Positions 1 to 7,620 of a stretch of 64,000 nt of DNA are shown here, in pieces. This DNA is from Bdellovibrionales bacterium. GTDB lineage: Bacteria; Bdellovibrionota; Bdellovibrionia; Bdellovibrionales; Bdellovibrionaceae. The notes below the pieces were generated by a model. It ran no database searches, had not been told where the DNA came from, and was given only the letters and a program-made list of their open reading frames with translations. Position numbers and translations under genes: made by a program. Location of the stretch: NCBI GenBank assembly GCA_018266295.1, contig JAFEAQ010000011.1, positions 657,626 through 721,625 of the forward strand, written 5' to 3'. Within the stretch, counting starts at the first letter, position 1; each line of letters begins with the position of its first letter.

Positions 1-472
1 CCGGGCCGATACCGAAACCGAAATAGAGCGGAAACTTCGAAGCCGCATCCGGAAAAGTAATGAGTGGCAAGATCGACATCTTCAAAGGCTTCTGCTCGCC
101 CTCGCCATCGACTTTGTATTGAATGAAATCAATGCGCAAATTGAGGTCCATGGAGTTATGCCATTCACCGATGCGGTAAGTGAGGCCCGCCGTGAAGTCC
201 CCCACATCCGTTTGTTTATTCGGAGTGCCCCACTCGTAAGAAGTGGAGCTCATCATTTTGCCATAGTGAATGGCTAAGTAATGGGCACTATCGCTGCCGG
301 AAGTGCTCTTCGTCGCTGGCGCGTTGTTGGTTTCTTCCTCTTCGCTCGCATCGGGACTGCGCTTTTCGAAGTATTTGGCTGCCGCACCACGGCCTACGCG
401 AGGCGCCTCGTCAGCATGGGAAAAAGACTGGAACCCTAGGAAAACAATCAGAAAAGGAAGAAGTTGTTTCAT
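1..472 (-). CDS. Secreted outer-membrane-type protein, partial (3' end beyond left edge)
   Basis: The reverse strand is open from an ATG at 472 to the window edge. The product starts with a clear signal peptide (MKQLLPFLIVFLGFQSFSHA, then DEAPRV). A short acidic, low-complexity stretch (about residues 40-55, SPDASEEEETNN) follows. After that come alternating polar and hydrophobic segments such as HYLAIHYGKMM, FTAGLTYRIG and SMDLNLRIDFIQYKV, which look like transmembrane beta strands. I infer an outer-membrane beta-barrel or similar surface protein; no specific family is recognised. The gene is divergent from nrdR and the two share the 473-613 intergenic region. The C-terminal part is not visible, so length and function are open. 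Confidence 0.75.
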   Translation of the reverse strand, partial: MKQLLPFLIVFLGFQSFSHADEAPRVGRGAAAKYFEKRSPDASEEEETNNAPATKSTSGSDSAHYLAIHYGKMMSSTSYEWGTPNKQTDVGDFTAGLTYRIGEWHNSMDLNLRIDFIQYKVDGEGEQKPLKMSILPLITFPDAASKFPLYFGFGIGP

Positions 473-553
473 ACTTTTATGATATGCAAAGTCTCGGCGC
501 CATGTAAGCAAATGACTCACATGGTCACACTATGGGTTTTCTGACGGCCTTGA

Positions 554-583
554 TTGACGCCCCTTTCACGGTTTTCGTAGTCT
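554..583 (+). promoter_or_regulatory. Candidate promoter of the nrdR operon
   Basis: TTGACG (554-559) is a good -35 match. The best -10 at an 18-base spacing is TAGTCT (578-583), which is poor. The element lies 30 bases before the nrdR start and is the only -35-like box in this divergent intergenic region. The call rests mainly on the -35 match. Confidence 0.3.
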
Positions 584-613
584 AGAAACTAGTAGGAAAC
601 GAGACTTTAGACC

Positions 614-1180
614 ATGAAATGTCCTTATTGCAGTCACAGTGAAGACAGAGTTTTAGACACGAGAGTGCAGAAAGACGGCTCGATTCGACGCCGTCGCGAA
701 TGCCTTGAGTGCAAAGCTCGATTCTCAACAATGGAAACATTGATGTTGAGCTTCCCGTTCGTGATCAAAAAAGACGGACGTCGTGAGCCTTTCAGCAAAG
801 AAAAAATTCTGAAAGGGTTGCAAGCTGCTTGTCAAAAGCGCCCTGTGAGTCTCGCGCAAATCGAAAACGTTGTTGAACGCATCTCTTCGTGGATCATTAG
901 CCGCGGTGACAATGAAGTCCCTGCTCGCTTGCTCGGTCTGCGGGTGATGGCGGAGCTGAAACAACTCGACGATGTCGCCTACATTCGTTTCGCCAGCGTC
1001 TATCGGACGTTCAAAGATGTTCAGGAGTTTGTAGAAACTCTCGAAGATCTGGAAATGATCGACCTTGCTGATCCGAACAATCCGCAATTGCCATTAACCT
1101 CTGTGAACTATTCTGGAAAGCCTGAAGAAGATGAGAAGACAATCCCGGGAACTCGCACTACAAGTCCTCTTTCAAACTGA
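614..1180 (+). CDS. nrdR: Transcriptional repressor NrdR
   Basis: NrdR is an ATP/dATP-sensing repressor of ribonucleotide reductase genes. The N-terminal zinc ribbon is complete (C3, C6, C30, C33, with the family sequence around VLDTRVQKDGSIRRRREC). The ATP-cone domain follows at about residues 46-136, starting VIKKDGRREPFSKEKI. The protein is 188 residues, longer than the usual 150-160; the extra C-terminal tail is polar and its last 50 bases overlap the start of nusB in another frame. The gene leads a compact run with nusB, two unknown genes and ppsR, so coupled translation with nusB is likely. No NrdR-box pair was identified in front of it. Confidence 0.95.
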   Translation: MKCPYCSHSEDRVLDTRVQKDGSIRRRRECLECKARFSTMETLMLSFPFVIKKDGRREPFSKEKILKGLQAACQKRPVSLAQIENVVERISSWIISRGDNEVPARLLGLRVMAELKQLDDVAYIRFASVYRTFKDVQEFVETLEDLEMIDLADPNNPQLPLTSVNYSGKPEEDEKTIPGTRTTSPLSN

Positions 1181-1526
1181 GTTTGCGCCGCAAATTTCTA
1201 ATTCTGATTTGATGGAGGTCCTTGGGGCTGCCGTCGAACCTGAAGTGGTGACTTTTGCCACGGACATTATCCGTGGTGTTCAGGCACAAAAATCAGCGAT
1301 TGATTCTAAAATTCAATCTGCCAGCGCTCACTGGAAACTCGAGCGCATGGCAACCATCGACCGCAATATTTTGCGTATTGCGGTTTACGAAATGCGTTTT
1401 GCACCGAATCCACTGAAAGAAAACATCGTTATTAACGAAGCTGTCGAGATCGCGAAAAAATTCGGAACGACCGAGTCTGCCAGCTTTGTGAACGGTCTTC
1501 TGGATCAGGTCGCTAAGGCTCACTGA
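1131..1526 (+). CDS. nusB: Transcription antitermination factor NusB
   Basis: NusB binds boxA RNA with S10 (NusE) to support rRNA antitermination. The 131-residue all-helical protein has the family start (MRRQSRELALQVLFQTEF) and the conserved C-terminal half, with RMATIDRNILRIAVYEM and INEAVEIAKKFGTTESASFVNGLLD. Length is normal. The start overlaps the nrdR tail by 50 bases, and its TGA overlaps the ATG of the next gene (TGATG), consistent with one transcript and coupled translation. Confidence 0.96.
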   Translation: MRRQSRELALQVLFQTEFAPQISNSDLMEVLGAAVEPEVVTFATDIIRGVQAQKSAIDSKIQSASAHWKLERMATIDRNILRIAVYEMRFAPNPLKENIVINEAVEIAKKFGTTESASFVNGLLDQVAKAH

Positions 1527-1972
1527 TGAATATTTTGTCTTCGGCGAGTGCCTTTAACCCTGGCTCGGATCTCTGGATTGTTCCAGACTCTGCCAGCTGT
1601 CATTGGGTACAGAAGCTCGACTGGTATCTGAATTTTCAGATCGTCAAAAGCCAAAGACATCTCAGCCCTGAAACACGCAATTTTACAAAATACATTCAAA
1701 AGGAATCTGGTCTCGAGACTTATGAGATCAGTTTGCCAAAAGACGCGCCTTTGATGATTACCTCAGAGGCCTTCTTTCCGAATAAGTGGGTTGTGGTCGT
1801 TCCAATGACCGCGAACTTCGGCATCTGGGTCCGCGAAGTTTTAGGCATCTGGGAAAACCTGAAACAGCCGTCTTTGCGCATTTTCCTGCCCACTGGACAA
1901 AATGCCGGGTCCTTCAACAAAGAGTGGCAGAAGCTTCATAACTTCGAAGATTTCACCGTCGTGCTTGATTAA
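1526..1972 (+). CDS. Conserved-looking unknown protein in nusB operon
   Basis: A 148-residue soluble protein without signal peptide or membrane segment. Translation probably couples to nusB through the overlapping TGATG. It has a mixed alpha/beta look (DLWIVPDSASCHWVQKLDWYL near the start; NKWVVVVPMTANFGIWVREVLGIWE in the middle). No family motif is recognised. Position between nusB and ppsR suggests a housekeeping role, but that is only context. Confidence 0.75.
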   Translation: MNILSSASAFNPGSDLWIVPDSASCHWVQKLDWYLNFQIVKSQRHLSPETRNFTKYIQKESGLETYEISLPKDAPLMITSEAFFPNKWVVVVPMTANFGIWVREVLGIWENLKQPSLRIFLPTGQNAGSFNKEWQKLHNFEDFTVVLD

Positions 1973-1999
1973 TCTCCTCAAACTTGAGGAAATAAGAGC

Positions 2000-2536
2000 A
2001 TGAACATCATCACCCATCTGCAAAAACGCATTGAATCTATTCTTGATCACGATCTGGAAACTCCGAGTGAGGAAGTTCTTCTTGCGAAGAAAAATTTCGA
2101 AGTGCTCACCGATCCTCGCCTGCTCCGCGGTCTTGCGGAAAGCCTGCCAAATGACAACACCGACAAAGCGGTGATCTTGTTTTCACGCTTGGCTTTGTAT
2201 TTTGATGCCGGCGTGTTTTTGGAAGCTGACAAAACTCAGTGGGAACCGCAAGCGCAGTTTCATCGTGGCCATGTGAGCGTGTTGAAACCGGCGCAGAAGA
2301 AAAAGATTTCTCTGCCGAAGTCCGACCTGATGAGTGTTTTGCGCACGGATGCAAAACCTTTATTACAAAAAATGGATTTAAAGAATTTGGATGCGGAAGG
2401 AAGAACGGTTTGTCTGTTCATTCGTCCGGGAACTGACTTTGCATTTTTATTATTCTCTTCTTTGCCGGATCTTTGGTTGAAAGACCATATCCGCGCAGTC
2501 ACAGAAGCTATTCACCGCGGAATTAACAACGAATGA
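2000..2536 (+). CDS. Unknown cytoplasmic protein upstream of ppsR
   Basis: A 178-residue protein with no signal peptide. It follows the preceding gene by 27 bases with an SD-like GAGGAA at 1986-1991. The middle has a long hydrophobic stretch (KAVILFSRLALYFDAGVFLEA) and the C-terminal third contains RTVCLFIRPGTDFAFLLFSS, suggesting an alpha/beta fold. Its stop overlaps the ppsR start (ATGA), so the two are probably translationally coupled. I do not recognise the family. Confidence 0.75.
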   Translation: MNIITHLQKRIESILDHDLETPSEEVLLAKKNFEVLTDPRLLRGLAESLPNDNTDKAVILFSRLALYFDAGVFLEADKTQWEPQAQFHRGHVSVLKPAQKKKISLPKSDLMSVLRTDAKPLLQKMDLKNLDAEGRTVCLFIRPGTDFAFLLFSSLPDLWLKDHIRAVTEAIHRGINNE

Positions 2537-3372
2537 CTATGACAACGTGGACGATTTATATTTTGTCGGATGGTACGGGCGAAACCGCTGCTACGATGAT
2601 TCGTGCGGCTCTCGTACAGTACGCCAACAAAGATATTAATATCGTCCGTTGTAAAAACGTCCGCACTGAAGCGCAGATTGAATCCATCATTGACGAATGC
2701 TTCGAGCGCCGTGGCTTTATCGCCTACACCGTCGCGAGCCCTGGTATGCGTAAAAAGATTCACGAGCTCGCCTCCGCGAAGGGTCTGCCTTCTTTCGACT
2801 TGCTGGGACCATTGCTGAATACACTCGACAGTTTCTTCGGCGTCGAGAATACAAGTACCGTGAACGTGCTTCGCACGGTGGACGAAACTTACTTCAAGCG
2901 CATTGAAGCCATCGAGTACACAGTTAAACACGACGACGGAAAGACACTCACGCATTTGGATAAAGCAGACATCGTGCTCGTTGGCATCAGCCGCACGAGT
3001 AAGACACCGCTTTCGATCTTTCTAAGCCACAAGGGCTGGAAGGTTGCTAACGTTCCTTTGGTTTTGAATACACCATTGCCAGAAGAATTGTTTAAGGTGG
3101 ATCAGCGTCGCGTGGTGGGTTTGATTATTGATATCGATAGTCTTCACCGCATTCGCAAAAACCGCCTTGAGAAGTTCGGTCAGGATCCTGGTGGCGAGTA
3201 CGCATCGGTTTCACACATCGTCAAAGAGATCGAGTACGCGCATCAGATCTTTAAGGTGAATAAACGCTGGCCGGTCTTTAACGTCACTGAACGTGCGTTG
3301 GAAGAAACTGCGGGAGAGATCGTTCGTATTATCTCTGCCCGCTTAGGTTTGCCGGACTCAGTTCTGTTCTAA
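2533..3372 (+). CDS. ppsR: Phosphoenolpyruvate synthase / PPDK regulatory protein (bifunctional kinase-pyrophosphorylase)
   Basis: Members of this family (DUF299) switch PEP synthase or pyruvate phosphate dikinase off and on by ADP-dependent phosphorylation and phosphate-dependent dephosphorylation. The diagnostic N-terminus is present (IYILSDGTGETAATMIRAAL). The nucleotide-binding segment around residue 150 reads DIVLVGISRTSKTPLSIFL, and a conserved NTPLPEELF segment follows. The 279-residue length is normal. It is the last gene of the nrdR run and overlaps its neighbour by four bases. Neither ppsA nor ppdK is in the window, so the substrate cannot be told. Confidence 0.92.
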   Translation: MTMTTWTIYILSDGTGETAATMIRAALVQYANKDINIVRCKNVRTEAQIESIIDECFERRGFIAYTVASPGMRKKIHELASAKGLPSFDLLGPLLNTLDSFFGVENTSTVNVLRTVDETYFKRIEAIEYTVKHDDGKTLTHLDKADIVLVGISRTSKTPLSIFLSHKGWKVANVPLVLNTPLPEELFKVDQRRVVGLIIDIDSLHRIRKNRLEKFGQDPGGEYASVSHIVKEIEYAHQIFKVNKRWPVFNVTERALEETAGEIVRIISARLGLPDSVLF

Positions 3373-3391
3373 CCAAGCCCGACCCTTTATC

Positions 3392-4390
3392 TTACGGAGT
3401 CTGCACAGAACAATTTAGCGGCTGCTCCTCTACGCTCGTAGATGGATAATTTTGCGAAAGCCAGGAAATATAATATTTAGGCATTTGGTATCCAGGAATG
3501 ACTTGCCCTGAATTATAATCTTTGAGAGCTTCCCATCGCTTCGTGATGGTTACAAGATCTCCATCTTCAAAATTAGAGCTGATCGTCATGGACATTTTAG
3601 TGCTACTTCCAATTCGGTCCTCGCCTTTAACAATGGGGAATGTCTTAGCCTCTGTTAAATCGAATTCACCGTTGGAACCAAAGATGATTCCTTGCGTTTC
3701 GCTCATACGAATATGCCCACCAAGCACTTGAAAATTCAGTACCCATGAATCTCCCTGAGGATATGCGACAAAATAATTTCCTTTAGCAAAACACTTAAGA
3801 CCATTTTGCGGCATCTGAATTTGCGGTTCATTCCAAACAGTACCAGGGTCAAAAAGGCTTGCAACAACATGACGTGATCTTTGGGAATCAGTAGCACCAT
3901 ATAGGCGCGCTGCTTTATAGACAGCCTCGTGCAAAATCAGTGCGGCGCGATTCGACTCTGTCATTCGATCCCAAATATCCCCATTCACCAAGATATTTGT
4001 GTCAGAAAAATAGTTAGCAAGCTGCTCGGCCTGACAACCCTGCGGAAGCGCTACAACCAAGGCGTCGTCGACCGGCTGAAGCTCCACGCCATGAACTAGC
4101 CGCATATTCTGTTGTACACTTTTCGCATAACCTTCAATAAGTGGCCTTACACTCTTCGGAATAACTCCGAAAGCATGATTTAACTGCGTTTCCATCGTCA
4201 CTTTGTTGAAGACCGGAATATTCAGACCGTAAAGAACTCTTCCTTCGTAAATATCCAAAGTTTGGGCCGATGCGATCGCCCCGGAAGGATCACGACAAAC
4301 GACACCCTTACCTCCACCGCCGCTAATAGCACCGGTAGCATGTGCGTGCATCCCTGCGAGTAACAAACCTGTCACAAAAATCTTCTTCAT
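3392..4390 (-). CDS. Secreted unknown protein with GGGGKG-Cys and HE motifs
   Basis: A 332-residue exported protein. The signal peptide is MKKIFVTGLLLAGMHAHA; the mature chain begins with TGAISGGGGKGVVCRD. Around residues 150-175 there is RAALILHEAVYKAARLYG, with an HE pair in a helix but no second histidine at HExxH spacing, so a metalloprotease call is not supported. Four cysteines (in VVCRD, GCQAE, LKCFA and LNCSV) could form two disulfides. The C-terminal half looks beta-rich. It is divergent from the TIGR02147 regulator at 4542 and shares its AT-rich intergenic region, so that regulator may control it. Confidence 0.75.
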   Translation of the reverse strand: MKKIFVTGLLLAGMHAHATGAISGGGGKGVVCRDPSGAIASAQTLDIYEGRVLYGLNIPVFNKVTMETQLNHAFGVIPKSVRPLIEGYAKSVQQNMRLVHGVELQPVDDALVVALPQGCQAEQLANYFSDTNILVNGDIWDRMTESNRAALILHEAVYKAARLYGATDSQRSRHVVASLFDPGTVWNEPQIQMPQNGLKCFAKGNYFVAYPQGDSWVLNFQVLGGHIRMSETQGIIFGSNGEFDLTEAKTFPIVKGEDRIGSSTKMSMTISSNFEDGDLVTITKRWEALKDYNSGQVIPGYQMPKYYISWLSQNYPSTSVEEQPLNCSVQTP

Positions 4391-4471
4391 AACTCCCCCG
4401 TTTTTATTTTTACAGAGCTATCCTTGTCTCTGGCAACTTTAGTATCGATGTCTCGCAAAAAAAGAATAGAT

Positions 4472-4510
4472 TTAATTTATAAAATAAGTATATTTAATTT
4501 TATAAATTAA
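4472..4510. promoter_or_regulatory. Perfect 14-bp inverted repeat, candidate operator
   Basis: TTAATTTATAAAAT (4472-4485) and ATTTTATAAATTAA (4497-4510) are exact reverse complements separated by 11 bases. The element lies 31 bases before the TIGR02147 regulator and about 80 bases before the divergent secreted protein gene. The AT-rich arms could include promoter -10 boxes for either gene. A dimeric or tetrameric regulator site is the simplest reading; an autoregulatory site for the adjacent regulator is inference. Confidence 0.55.
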
Positions 4511-4541
4511 TAAAATTAAAACCATTTCGCGAGATGTTTTC

Positions 4542-5366
4542 ATGGACTTAAGCATTTTTGATTTTAAGAGTTATAGACCCTACCTTCTGAAGGTTTTCGG
4601 CGACAAAGATCAAAGAAAAGGCCTCAAGTCTCAAGCGGCCAAATCAATTGGCTGCCATACTACACTGATATCTCAAGTACTCCACGGACAAGTGACTTTA
4701 AATTTAGAACAAGCAGAACGCATGAACGAATTTCTTGGCCACAGCGAAGAAGAATCTCACTACTTTCTTTTACTTGTTCAAAAAGAACGAGCCGGCACAA
4801 AGTCTCTCGAAAGCTATTTCTTGGCGCAAATGACCCAGGTTTTAAAAAATCGCCAGAATATAAAAAAACGGGTTGGCAAAACAGACTTTATTTCAAGTGA
4901 TGAAGAACTTCGCTATTATAGCTCTTGGCAGTTCGCCGCTATTCATGTGGCTCTTTCTATTCCGGAGCTTTCAAATCCAGAAGCTCTCTCGAAAAATCTA
5001 AATGTTCCTCTCCAGCAAGTGCGCGCGATTCTTGAATTCTTGACTCGAATAGGGCTGGCAAAAGCCAAAGACCTTCGCACTTTTGAAATCGGGCCAAAAC
5101 ATATTCACCTAGGATCTGATTCACCTCAAATCCGTAATCACCACCTCAATTGGCGACTCAGAGCTATGGAGGCCATCGATCACGATCCTAAAAATAACCT
5201 GCACTACTCCTCAGCCGTCACCCTTTCACGGGAAGACGTTGCAAAAATCAAAGAAATTTTGATTCAGAATCTGACGACTATGAACAAAGTTATTCAAGTA
5301 TCAAAAGAAGAAGAAATATACGGATTAAATTTCGATTTTTTTAATCTCACACCGAAAAATATCTAA
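4542..5366 (+). CDS. TIGR02147 family transcriptional regulator
   Basis: The 274-residue protein has the layout of the TIGR02147 family found in Bdellovibrio and Fibrobacter. The N-terminus (MDLSIFDFKSYRPYLLKVF) leads into a Cro/C1-like helix-turn-helix at about residues 27-60, containing QAAKSIGCHTTLISQVLHG and then LNLEQAERMNEFLGH. The conserved EESHYFLLLVQKERAGTKSL segment follows, then a second winged-helix-like region with IPELSNPEALSKNLNVPLQ. Ligand unknown. A second member is at the right edge (63294-64000), sharing RAGTKSLE, EEDQ/ELRYYS-type W-AAIHVA and HH.LNWRL-AM-AID elements. Probably autoregulated through the inverted repeat in front of it. Confidence 0.88.
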   Translation: MDLSIFDFKSYRPYLLKVFGDKDQRKGLKSQAAKSIGCHTTLISQVLHGQVTLNLEQAERMNEFLGHSEEESHYFLLLVQKERAGTKSLESYFLAQMTQVLKNRQNIKKRVGKTDFISSDEELRYYSSWQFAAIHVALSIPELSNPEALSKNLNVPLQQVRAILEFLTRIGLAKAKDLRTFEIGPKHIHLGSDSPQIRNHHLNWRLRAMEAIDHDPKNNLHYSSAVTLSREDVAKIKEILIQNLTTMNKVIQVSKEEEIYGLNFDFFNLTPKNI

Positions 5367-5374
5367 CAAAAACA

Positions 5375-5878
5375 CTATTGAAATTTCGAGAAGAAAAACG
5401 CGGGAACTGGATTTCCGCGATGTGCACACGCCTTGGCCACGCTATGGGCGTCTTTGAAGATTTCTGCGTGGATCGCACTTGATTTCATTGCCCAGAAAAT
5501 CTGAAGATAATCCGCTCCGCTGAGTTCACAGAAACCTGTTTTAACGTAGCAACCTGCGTGACTTTCAAAACCGTCGCCCTTAATTTCGCTACAAGTGCGT
5601 CGCGAATTTTCAATATCTGCTTTTGCGAATTCTTCCATCAAGCAAACACGTACACGGCGAAGCCATGTATGGGCTGCCGGTGAATAGTTTTTTTCGCTGT
5701 GGAGATAGATCTGACAGAACTTAAAACCAAATCCAACTGGATAACCTTTTGAGCCGCAATGATGAGATTTTTCTTGGCACAGATAAAAACCGCACGAGTC
5801 GACATTCGGCTCGCAAACATCGCTGGCCATTGAGACCAGCGGGGCTAATAGTAGGAACAAGCCAAGGATGAATTTCAT
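5375..5878 (-). CDS. Secreted cysteine-rich protein, unknown
   Basis: A 167-residue protein with signal peptide MKFILGLFLLLAPLVSMAS. The mature part contains ten cysteines spread over about 125 residues (VC, SC, LC, HC, FC, VC, TC, GC, FC and AC contexts), enough for five disulfides, so it is likely a disulfide-stabilised periplasmic or exported protein. There is no catalytic motif I recognise. It is convergent with the TIGR02147 gene with only 8 bases between the stops, and not part of the downstream operon, which runs on the other strand. Confidence 0.7.
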   Translation of the reverse strand: MKFILGLFLLLAPLVSMASDVCEPNVDSCGFYLCQEKSHHCGSKGYPVGFGFKFCQIYLHSEKNYSPAAHTWLRRVRVCLMEEFAKADIENSRRTCSEIKGDGFESHAGCYVKTGFCELSGADYLQIFWAMKSSAIHAEIFKDAHSVAKACAHRGNPVPAFFFSKFQ

Positions 5879-6085
5879 GAATTGAGAATTTAATCGATTT
5901 TGTCCCCACCCGCATCCGGGGCCTAAGATTTTGTAATGATTATCTAAACTAAATCCTGAGTCTGTCCAAAGTTTTAACAGCCCAGTGACAATATGAGGAT
6001 GGGCCGTGGAGTGTCCCGATGCTCCCCCGCTGGAGTCGCTTTAAAACTCTGGAACCGGGCTTTCTTTTTGCTCTAACCCGTTGGT

Positions 6086-7606
6086 ATGAAGACACACTTC
6101 TCAATCACTGCTATTGTCCTTTTGTTCAGCTTGCATGCTGTTGCGGCCCCATTCTCATTTCGAGACACTCGCGATGAGCTGATCTACCGCCAGCTCTTAA
6201 AAGAGTTCCCCGTAGAGGTTAAAGGCTTCGATCAAACCAAAGAGCCACCAGAGGTGGTTGCTGCCTTTTCCGCAGACTGGGCGGCCTTTATTAGCGGCAA
6301 AAGACCCCTCCCACCGAAGTGGCTCGAGGGCTATAGCTGGTCCCGTTATTTAAATGCCTTCCTTTTTGAAGGCTCCTCTGCGCCTTTAAAGATTATGCCG
6401 GATGATAATGAGCGACTGAAAGTAAAGATCAATACAACGGCGGCTCATTCCATTGAGGATGCTGCCCACTATTCTGAAGAGCGCGTTGGTGGTGAAATTG
6501 CCAAAGCTTTGCAGCAGAATAAAATCACCGCATCTATTTACGGTGGGACGAAAGAATCCGTCGCCAATGCTTTAAAAGTCGACGGCAAACAGATCAAGTA
6601 TCTGCCATCCCCTTATGATGCTTGGGGTATTCACAAGGCTTACATTCCTTCGACAGCGACTCTCGATAAGAAAGCACGCTACCTGATGGTTATTCCACCT
6701 TCCCGTCAGTATGTGATTCACTATGCGGCTATTTTTAACTTCCTTAATATCAACGTTGAAAATGCGATCCTGAATCACACCGATCAGCGTCGCCAAGTCG
6801 AGCGCCTTCGCCTCGAGTTCCAACGTGTGGCTCTGCAACTCCCAGCCCCAGTGGATGTGCTTGCCTTGGGTTACTATAATGTCATTCAAGAAAACAAAGA
6901 TGGTTTGAAGGCTATTTCCCCGGAAATTCCGATGAGCGACGGCCTCACAGTGCAAATGATCGAAGAAACCCGCATCGCTGACAAACCGGTCCGCTATCTT
7001 ATTATTAAATCTGATATGGCCATCTGGGGCGAAAGCAGCTCCTTGATGGTTGAAGCCGCCATGAGCTTAAAACCAAGAGCCGTCGTATTTATGGGTTCCG
7101 CCGGCGGTATTCGCGAAACAACTCGTCACTATGATATTTCTGTTCCTTCTTCTTTTCAATTGGGCGACCGCACCATTGATATTAAAAACGCGGCGATGGA
7201 GGGAATGTACGCTGTTTCAGGCCCTTGGCGTTCAACCGTCGTAGACGTCAAACACGGGCACACCAACAGCCCTATTGAGCAAACCAAGGCTTATGTTGAA
7301 AAACGCGTGAACTCTCAGATTGATTCTTACGATGTAGAGCAGAATCTGATCGCCGAAACCATCGCGGAGTACAATAAGAAAGCGGCAATGCCGGCATCTT
7401 TCATCGCTTTAAACTTAATTACGGATAAACCTAGCAGCTACACCCATGACTGGAAATCTGACCATGATTTGAGCCGTGTAAATAAAGAGCTCAAAGCCGA
7501 TGCTCGCCGCCGCGCTGTGAACTTGGCTCTCATGTCCGTTCGTAGTTCAGCAACGATTAGTAAAGCTTTATCAACTATCACTTGTGACCGTGCGCTTTTG
7601 CCATAA
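6086..7606 (+). CDS. Secreted nucleoside phosphorylase/nucleosidase-like protein
   Basis: 506 residues with a signal peptide (MKTHFSITAIVLLFSLHAVA). The C-terminal half shows motifs of the PNP/MTA-SAH nucleosidase superfamily: a buried strand then glycine turn RAVVFMGSAGGI (331-342), followed by HYDISVPSSFQLGD where this family has GDIVVP. Further on are SYDVEQNLIAE (414-424), where the family has a DME-type ribose-binding segment, and ALNLITDKP (441-449). The N-terminal about 190 residues have no recognised domain. The only cysteine is C500, seven residues from the end. It heads a four-gene run of secreted proteins. The fold assignment is from motifs alone; enzymatic activity is unproven because E replaces M and Q replaces E in the DME-like motif. 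Confidence 0.62.
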   Translation: MKTHFSITAIVLLFSLHAVAAPFSFRDTRDELIYRQLLKEFPVEVKGFDQTKEPPEVVAAFSADWAAFISGKRPLPPKWLEGYSWSRYLNAFLFEGSSAPLKIMPDDNERLKVKINTTAAHSIEDAAHYSEERVGGEIAKALQQNKITASIYGGTKESVANALKVDGKQIKYLPSPYDAWGIHKAYIPSTATLDKKARYLMVIPPSRQYVIHYAAIFNFLNINVENAILNHTDQRRQVERLRLEFQRVALQLPAPVDVLALGYYNVIQENKDGLKAISPEIPMSDGLTVQMIEETRIADKPVRYLIIKSDMAIWGESSSLMVEAAMSLKPRAVVFMGSAGGIRETTRHYDISVPSSFQLGDRTIDIKNAAMEGMYAVSGPWRSTVVDVKHGHTNSPIEQTKAYVEKRVNSQIDSYDVEQNLIAETIAEYNKKAAMPASFIALNLITDKPSSYTHDWKSDHDLSRVNKELKADARRRAVNLALMSVRSSATISKALSTITCDRALLP

Positions 7607-7620
7607 TCAGAGGAAATATT

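Noticed and set aside
5995-6085. Riboswitch in the GC-rich leader of the 6086 gene
   Set aside because: Several short complementary segments exist (GGAG/CTCC and CCCG/CGGG), but I could not match any known riboswitch consensus or build a convincing fold.
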